A stretch of DNA of 11,034 nucleotides, from assembly GCA_945890735.1 (NCBI GenBank), contig CAMDCZ010000055.1, positions 1 to 11,034 on the forward strand. Direction: 5' to 3'. The translations under genes and the position numbers were made by a program. The DNA is from Bordetella parapertussis (lineage in GTDB: Bacteria; Pseudomonadota; Gammaproteobacteria; Burkholderiales; Burkholderiaceae_C). The notes under the pieces are model-generated. The model was not told where the DNA came from. It saw only the letters and a program-made list of their open reading frames with translations, and ran no database searches. Positions 5,954 through 11,034 of this stretch are shown here, piece after piece (positions within the stretch are counted from its first letter, which is position 1; each line of letters opens with the position of its first letter).

Positions 5954-8900
5954 TCAAGCCACATGGGCTTTGCCGTCCCAGCGCCGCTTGAGCCATTGCG
6001 CCAGGTCGTCCAGGTAGCAGTAGACCACGGGCACGACCACCAGGGTGAGCAAAGAGGAGGTGATGACCCCGCCAATCACGGCTTGGCCCATGGGTGCGCG
6101 TTGCTCCGACCCTTCACTCACGGAGAAGGCCAGGGGGATCATGCCAAACACCATCGCCAAGGTGGTCATCAAAATAGGGCGCAAGCGGACCTTGGCCGCC
6201 ATCAACAAGGCTTCACTGCGGCCCAGGGGGGGCTCGCGCGAGCCATCGGCTCGCAGCAGGCCCTCGCGGGCGCGAATGGCAAAGTCCAGCAGCAAGATGG
6301 CGTTTTTTGTGACCAGCCCCATGAGCATGATCACACCAATGACCGAGAACATGGACAAGGTGGAGCCAAACAGCATCAGCGCCAACACCACCCCAATCAG
6401 GGTCATGGGCAACGAGGTCATCAAGGCCAGCGGTTGCAAAAAGCTTTTGAACTGGCTGGCCAAGATCATGTAGATGAAGATGATCGCCATGCTGAGCGCA
6501 ATCAAGGCGTACTGAAACGACTCTTTCATGCTCTTGGTCGAGCCGCCAAACTGGTAACGGTAACCGTCTGGCATCGGGATCTCGGCCATGATGGCCTGGA
6601 TGTCTTTAGACACATCTCCACTGGGGCGGCCATAGGTGTTGCCACTGAAGGAGACTTCGCGTGAGAGTTCGCGCCGGTTGACTTGGTTGGGTCCAAATCC
6701 CTCACGGATCTGTGCGACTTGGTTGAGCCGCACAACCCGTGTGCTGCCATCCGCGGCTGAGCCCACATGGAATGGCAGCCGTTCCAGGTCTTCGGGTGCA
6801 GTGCGCAGCTGTGGGTCCAAGCGCACCTTGACTTCGTAGGTCTGGTCGTTGCCGGCACGCCATACACCCACAGTCTGGCCTGCCACCAAGGTACGCAATT
6901 GGTTGGCGATGCTGGCCACACCCAAGCCGAAGTCGGCTGCAGCCTCACGGCGCACCGTGATGTCGATGGTCGGTTTGTTGGGCTTGACGCTGGACTCGAT
7001 GTCCACCAAGCCGGGGACCTGGGCGATTTTGTTCATCACCACCGCGGCCAGGCGGTCGAGTTCGGGCTGCTCAGGACCCAGCAGATAGAACTCGATTTGT
7101 TTGGCGCCGCCCACCGAGTCGAGCAATCCCACATGCGTCACGGTCAAGCCCGGCATGTTGCGCAGGCGCTCGCGGATTTTGGGCGTGAAATCGTTGATGT
7201 TGAGGGTGCGCAAATGGCGGTCCAACATGCGGAAGTACACGTTCGCGTAGATTTTGCCGTTGGCGTTGCCGGTGTTGATCGTGGACAAGGTGTAGCGCAC
7301 CTCGGGGAAGCTGCGCAGCATCGCTTCAACTTCTTTGGCCTTGGCTTCGGTGACTTCCACGGAGGAGCCCACCGGCACATAAAACGTCACCGAGGCTTCC
7401 GAGTAATCGGCCTTGGGCACAAACTCGGTGCCGAGCATCGGCACCATCATGATGCTGCCCAGGAACACGCCCAAGGCCAGCAAAACCGTGACCAATCGAT
7501 GGCGCAGGGCCTTGACCAGCAAAGCCTGGTAGACCTGGCTCAGACGTTCCGTGCCGATTTCAAAAGCCTGGGTCACCCGACCCAAGCTGCGGTCGTACCA
7601 GTTGGGTGCTGGCTTGCGCTGACCCTCGATGTGGATACTGGGGTCGTGCCAAACGCTGGAGAGCATCGGGTCCAGGGTGAAACTCACGAACATGGAAATC
7701 AAAACCGCAGCCACGATGGTCAGGCCAAACTCGTGGAAAAACTTCCCAATCACGCCGTCCATGAAACCGATGGGCAAAAACACCGCCACGATGGAGAAGG
7801 TGGTGGCCAAAACAGCCAGGCCGATTTCACGTGTACCTTGCATCGCTGCGTCATAGGCGTTTTGACCCATTTGCACATGCCGCACGATGTTCTCGCGCAC
7901 CACGATCGCGTCGTCGATCAGCAAGCCAATGCAAAGCGACAAGGCCATCAAGGTCATCATGTTGATGGTGAAGCCCATCAGGGCCATGACCCAAAAGGTG
8001 CCTATCACCGCGATCGGCAAGGTCAAACCGGTGATGATCGTGGAGCGCCATGAGTTGAGGAACAAAAACACAATCAACACAGTCAGCACAGCGCCTTCGA
8101 CCAAGGTCTTTCTCACGTTGTTGACAGCCACCCGGATTTGGCGTGAACCGTCATAAATCACCTCCAGCCGAACACCCGGGGGGAGTTGCTGGCGCACACC
8201 CGTGACCATCTCCATCAGGCCATCCACCACTTCGATGGTGTTTTCGTCTTGCGACTTTTGCACCGTCATCAGCAAGGTGCGACCACCGTTGTAGAGCGCC
8301 AGGTTTTCCAGCTCTTGTGCGCCATCGTTGACGCGCGCGACTTGCGACAAACGGACAATGCTGCCCGCTTTGCGGGCGACGATGATGTTGCCAAAGTCCT
8401 CAGGGCGTTGGATACGGCCTTGCACCTGAACCACCCGGTCTTGCTGCAATGAGCGAACCGAGCCCACCGGCAGTTCTTGGTTTTCGTTGCTGACCGCGGC
8501 CACCACTTGGTCAGCCGTGATGCCCAAAGACTCCATCGCCTGTGGGTTCAAGTAAAGGTTGATCTCGCGTTTGGTGCCGCCCACCAGGGTGACAGAGCCC
8601 ACGCCTCGGACGTTTTCCAGGCGTTTTTTCAACACCTGGTCAGCCCAGTTGGTCATCTCAACATGGCTGGGTGCAGTCGCGCCTGGCACCAACGTGGTGG
8701 GGTCGGAGACCACCGCCAGATTCCAGACCGGTCGACTCGCCGGGTCAAAGCGCAATATCCGCGACTCCCTGACCTCCGGGCGCAGCAAGGGGTGGATGAT
8801 GGCCACCCGTTCACGCAAATCATCCGCGGCCTTGCGACTGTTGACGCTCAACTGAAACTCGGCGATGACAACCGACATGCCTTCGTAGCTGCGCGAAGTC

Positions 8901-9139
8901 AGGGCGCTGATGCCAGAGGTGGAGTTCACCGCTTCTTCGATTTTTTTGGTCACTTCGCTCTCGATGATCTCGGGCGAGGCACCTGGGTATTCGGTGGTGA
9001 TCACCACCACGGGCAAGTCGATGTTGGGGAACTGGTCGATCTTCAGCCGTTGGAAAGAAAACGCGCCAAGCACCACCAGGGCGAGCATCACCATGGTGGC
9101 GAACACCGGATTGCGCAAACTGACTTGGGTGAACCACAT
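5954..9139 (-). CDS. RND efflux pump, inner-membrane proton antiporter (HAE-1/AcrB-like)
   Basis: This 1061-residue inner-membrane protein is the energy-driven part of a tripartite exporter, moving substrates from periplasm or membrane in exchange for protons. The N-terminus is a first membrane helix starting RNPVFATMVMLALVVLG, with the QFPNIDLPVVVI periplasmic lead-in usual for AcrB and MdtB/C proteins. The proton-relay residues are present: adjacent Asp409-Asp410 in GLLIDDAIVVREN (helix 4) and Lys945 in GLVTKNAILLLDF (helix 10). The two halves each carry large periplasmic loops, about residues 30-340 and 570-870, and clusters of helices at about 345-490 and 875-1040. Length fits the drug-exporting HAE-1 class rather than the shorter SecDF type, and charged residues of metal exporters (CusA type) were not recognised. 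The start codon lies 3 bp after the adaptor stop, so translation is probably coupled. Substrate cannot be predicted; drugs, solvents or lipophilic waste are all possible. Confidence 0.94.
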   Translation of the reverse strand: MWFTQVSLRNPVFATMVMLALVVLGAFSFQRLKIDQFPNIDLPVVVITTEYPGASPEIIESEVTKKIEEAVNSTSGISALTSRSYEGMSVVIAEFQLSVNSRKAADDLRERVAIIHPLLRPEVRESRILRFDPASRPVWNLAVVSDPTTLVPGATAPSHVEMTNWADQVLKKRLENVRGVGSVTLVGGTKREINLYLNPQAMESLGITADQVVAAVSNENQELPVGSVRSLQQDRVVQVQGRIQRPEDFGNIIVARKAGSIVRLSQVARVNDGAQELENLALYNGGRTLLMTVQKSQDENTIEVVDGLMEMVTGVRQQLPPGVRLEVIYDGSRQIRVAVNNVRKTLVEGAVLTVLIVFLFLNSWRSTIITGLTLPIAVIGTFWVMALMGFTINMMTLMALSLCIGLLIDDAIVVRENIVRHVQMGQNAYDAAMQGTREIGLAVLATTFSIVAVFLPIGFMDGVIGKFFHEFGLTIVAAVLISMFVSFTLDPMLSSVWHDPSIHIEGQRKPAPNWYDRSLGRVTQAFEIGTERLSQVYQALLVKALRHRLVTVLLALGVFLGSIMMVPMLGTEFVPKADYSEASVTFYVPVGSSVEVTEAKAKEVEAMLRSFPEVRYTLSTINTGNANGKIYANVYFRMLDRHLRTLNINDFTPKIRERLRNMPGLTVTHVGLLDSVGGAKQIEFYLLGPEQPELDRLAAVVMNKIAQVPGLVDIESSVKPNKPTIDITVRREAAADFGLGVASIANQLRTLVAGQTVGVWRAGNDQTYEVKVRLDPQLRTAPEDLERLPFHVGSAADGSTRVVRLNQVAQIREGFGPNQVNRRELSREVSFSGNTYGRPSGDVSKDIQAIMAEIPMPDGYRYQFGGSTKSMKESFQYALIALSMAIIFIYMILASQFKSFLQPLALMTSLPMTLIGVVLALMLFGSTLSMFSVIGVIMLMGLVTKNAILLLDFAIRAREGLLRADGSREPPLGRSEALLMAAKVRLRPILMTTLAMVFGMIPLAFSVSEGSEQRAPMGQAVIGGVITSSLLTLVVVPVVYCYLDDLAQWLKRRWDGKAHVA

Positions 9140-9142
9140 GGC

Positions 9143-10309
9143 TTATGGTTTCTGAGGGCTGTCTGCCGCAGGCACGGCGGGTGTGATGCGCAGGCTCAAG
9201 CCTTCACGCAAAGCGCCCATTTTGGCGGGCAATACCTGGGTGTTCAAGGCCAAACCGTTGACCACCACCCAGGTACCGGTCTGGCCGGCACCGCTCAAGT
9301 AACCGCGGGTGCCCAAGGTCACGCTTTGGTGCATCACACGGTCTTTGTCAACCACCTGCACATAGGGCTGGGGTTTGTCGGTGCGTACCGCCTCCAAGGG
9401 CACAGCCACACCTTGAATTTGGCTCAACTGCAGCTCGCCTTGGCCATACATGCCCTGGCGCAGCCCGCTGGTGGTCTGCAGTTGCAAGTACACCAACACG
9501 CTGCGGCTGCTGGCTTGCACACTGGGGTTGATGCGCTGCACCCGGGCTTTGATGGCTTGCGCCCGGCCTTCGAGAGTGAGCAAGGCTGTTTGCCCGACCT
9601 GCACATCCATCGAGTCGGCTGGACTGAGGGTGGCTTCCAGCTCCAGGCTGCTCAGGTCGACCAACTCGAGCAGTTTGGTATCGACGCCGACACGCTCACC
9701 GGGTTGTGCCAAGCGGGCTGCAATTTGGCCAGTGATGGGGGCGTAGAGCACGGCCTCGTCCAATGTTTTGCGAGCCACATCAGCGCCAGACAGCGCGGCG
9801 TTGTAGGTGGCTTGTGCGCCTGCCAAGGTGGCGTAGGAGGTGTCCAGCGCGGTGGTGGAGATGAAACCCTGGTCGACCAAGGCTTTGTTGTTCTCGTACT
9901 GGCGCTTGGCGATGTCGATCTGGGTTTTGGCGGCATCGGCTTGTTGTTCGGCTTGGCGCAGCCGGCGCTGGTATTCGGTTGGATCGATCCGCGCGACCAC
10001 TTGACCCGCTTTGACGCTGTCACCCTCACGGCCCTTGAGTTCGAGCAACTCACCAGCCACGCGGGCTTTGATCACCACTGTGTTGACAGCCTTGAGATTG
10101 CCAGTGACGGGCAAGGTGTGGATCAGGGTTTGGTTTTGCGCGGTGATCAATTCGCTGGCGGGCAGCTGCACCAAACTGGCAGGCGCAGCCACGCTGCTTG
10201 AAGACGCGGGGGGTGGCACGGCTGGGGTGGGCTTGCGCATCACCCCATAGGTCACGCCCAAAGCCACCAAGATCAGGACAGACCAGACCCATTTGGATCG
10301 TGAATTCAT
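9143..10309 (-). CDS. RND efflux periplasmic adaptor (membrane fusion protein, AcrA/HlyD family)
   Basis: This 388-residue protein bridges the inner-membrane pump and the TolC channel. A single hydrophobic segment at about residues 7-24 anchors it in the inner membrane; there is no lipobox cysteine, so unlike AcrA it is not a lipoprotein. A proline- and serine-rich linker follows (28-45). The lipoyl half-motifs are visible as ARVAGELLELKGREGDSVKAG at 82-102 (split barrel half) and DEAVLYAPITGQIAARLAQPG at 184-204. Between them runs a helical hairpin at about 111-183, rich in Ala, Gln and charged residues, with the channel-contacting tip near ALVDQGFISTTALD at 143-156. Beta-barrel and membrane-proximal domains complete the rest. 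GGAG lies 9 bases upstream of the ATG. It is 25 bp after tetR and 3 bp before the pump gene, which fits one transcript. Confidence 0.93.
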   Translation of the reverse strand: MNSRSKWVWSVLILVALGVTYGVMRKPTPAVPPPASSSSVAAPASLVQLPASELITAQNQTLIHTLPVTGNLKAVNTVVIKARVAGELLELKGREGDSVKAGQVVARIDPTEYQRRLRQAEQQADAAKTQIDIAKRQYENNKALVDQGFISTTALDTSYATLAGAQATYNAALSGADVARKTLDEAVLYAPITGQIAARLAQPGERVGVDTKLLELVDLSSLELEATLSPADSMDVQVGQTALLTLEGRAQAIKARVQRINPSVQASSRSVLVYLQLQTTSGLRQGMYGQGELQLSQIQGVAVPLEAVRTDKPQPYVQVVDKDRVMHQSVTLGTRGYLSGAGQTGTWVVVNGLALNTQVLPAKMGALREGLSLRITPAVPAADSPQKP

Positions 10310-10318
10310 CTCAAATTA

Positions 10319-10322
10319 CTCC
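10319..10322 (-). promoter_or_regulatory. Ribosome-binding site of the adaptor gene
   Basis: GGAG (10322 down to 10319) is 9 bases from the ATG at 10309, in the 25-bp gap after tetR. No promoter-like sequence or terminator fits in that gap, which supports readthrough from tetR. Confidence 0.5.
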
Positions 10323-10334
10323 GTCAAACAAACA

Positions 10335-10979
10335 TCAGGCTGGCATTCGCCAGCCTCGAATCAAGGTGTCTATATGCTGTTGCAAAAACAGTTCGGGATC
10401 GAAAGATTGTTGTGACACACAGGCCGACAGCGAGTGCTTCCACATGGTGAGGAAGACAATGGTGGAGACCAGGCTGTAGACCGCCAAGTCGGTTGGCAGC
10501 GGCCGAAATTCGCCACTGTCGATGCCGCGTTGCAGGATGGCCTTGAACAAGCGGTGCCCGGGCTGCATCACCTCGGCTTCGAAAAACTGCACCACCTCGG
10601 GGAAGTTGCTGGCTTCGCTGGTGACCAGTTTGGTGATGCCACTGGCCTTGGTGTTGCCAATGCGCTCCCACCAAGACTGCATCGCATAACGCAACATGTC
10701 GGCTGTGCTGCCTTGGAAACTCTCAAATTCTTGGTTCCAGGTGGGGAAATGTTCGGCCAAATTGGCGCGGATCACCGCCTTGAACAGGTCTTCTTTGGTG
10801 GCGAAATACAAAAACAAGGTGCCTTTGGACACGCCTGCGCGAAGCGCGACTTCCTCGACCTTGGTCGCGGCATAGCCCTTTTCCACAAACAAGGACAAAG
10901 CCGCCTCAAGCAATTCCACAGGACGCGCCTCTTTGCGTCGCTCACGTTTATGTGCAGTTTCGAGGGGGGAGGCGTTCAA
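10335..10979 (-). CDS. TetR/AcrR-family transcriptional regulator of the efflux genes
   Basis: This 214-residue cytoplasmic one-component regulator has a basic N-terminal tail (KRERRKEAR, 11-19) and a TetR DNA-binding domain: helix 1 at about 21-34 ending FVEKGYAATKVEEVA, and the helix-turn-helix AGVSKGTLFLYFATKEDLF at about 48-66. The remaining helical part is the ligand and dimer domain and is too variable to name a ligand. No ATG or GTG occurs upstream in frame within the window. The start is taken as TTG 10979, since the first in-frame GTG (codon 22) would remove the start of helix 1. No Shine-Dalgarno sequence precedes the TTG. Being first in the same direction as the adaptor, pump and tolC genes, it is probably a local repressor relieved by an exported compound, and probably represses its own gene through the inverted repeat 19 bp upstream. 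Confidence 0.9.
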   Translation of the reverse strand: MNASPLETAHKRERRKEARPVELLEAALSLFVEKGYAATKVEEVALRAGVSKGTLFLYFATKEDLFKAVIRANLAEHFPTWNQEFESFQGSTADMLRYAMQSWWERIGNTKASGITKLVTSEASNFPEVVQFFEAEVMQPGHRLFKAILQRGIDSGEFRPLPTDLAVYSLVSTIVFLTMWKHSLSACVSQQSFDPELFLQQHIDTLIRGWRMPA

Positions 10980-10998
10980 GGTGTGGGTGGGTTTGTTA

Positions 10999-11018
10999 AT
11001 GACTGACTGGTTAGTAAT
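10999..11018. promoter_or_regulatory. Probable TetR operator upstream of the regulator gene
   Basis: ATGACTGACTGGTTAGTAAT is an imperfect inverted repeat in which 7 of 10 base pairs are symmetric (AT-ACT-AC on one side, GT-AGT-AT on the other). Length and symmetry are typical of TetR/AcrR operators. An overlapping inverted repeat, GGTTA-N6-TAACC, occupies 11009-11024. A -10-like TATATT on the minus strand (11021 down to 11016) overlaps both, so binding would block transcription of tetR and the genes behind it. The matching -35 would lie beyond the right edge. A divergent neighbour cannot be seen. Confidence 0.55.
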
Positions 11019-11034
11019 ATAACCTGTCCACCAA

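Noticed and set aside
6767..8053. Plus-strand open frame of 428 codons opposite the RND pump
   Set aside because: Histidine- and glutamine-rich shadow of the pump gene with no family features.
8477..10201. Plus-strand open frame of 574 codons opposite the adaptor and the 5' part of the RND pump
   Set aside because: It runs across the boundary of two well-supported genes, its translation is unusually rich in His, Gln and Gly with no recognisable domain, and long antisense frames are common in GC-rich genes.

Overview
The window looks like a chromosomal segment of a betaproteobacterium. It is probably Burkholderiales of the Comamonadaceae type (Limnohabitans, Rhodoferax and Polaromonas relatives): coding sequence is GC-rich and dense, the protein families resemble those of that group, and a pcm-like gene, tolC and waaA sit next to each other. 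The taxonomic call is inference from recognition, not from a search. No phage genes, insertion sequences, CRISPR arrays, tRNAs or rRNAs were seen.

Layout. At the left edge is the first 44 codons of a minus-strand gene that looks like an O6-alkylguanine-DNA alkyltransferase (ogt). It is divergent, across a 95-bp intergenic stretch, from a plus-strand run of three genes joined by overlapping stop and start codons: a phosphomannomutase/phosphoglucomutase (229-1629), LPS heptosyltransferase I waaC (1626-2621) and Kdo transferase waaA (2618-3886). These supply a sugar 1-phosphate and build the Kdo-heptose inner core of LPS. The run ends one base from the stop codon of a minus-strand tolC gene, and both stop codons lie inside a perfect 12-bp palindrome.

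Reading leftward from the right edge, the minus strand carries a five-gene cluster: a TetR-family regulator (10335-10979), a periplasmic adaptor (9143-10309), a 1061-residue RND inner-membrane pump (5954-9139), a protein-L-isoaspartate methyltransferase-like protein (5256-5909) and a TolC-type outer-membrane channel (3888-5234). The gaps are 25, 3, 44 and 21 bp. Together these encode every part of a tripartite efflux pump plus a likely local repressor. An imperfect 20-bp inverted repeat just upstream of the regulator is a plausible operator.

The main curiosities are: (i) the methyltransferase between pump and channel keeps the SAM-binding motif but lacks the usual catalytic-loop motif of protein repair methyltransferases; (ii) the waaA and tolC stop codons share one palindrome, leaving no room for a conventional terminator; (iii) the sugar mutase may have a leaderless transcript; and (iv) a probable operator is present upstream of tetR. 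I see no clear case for a wholly new system; the window is mostly well-understood envelope biology with a few details worth testing.
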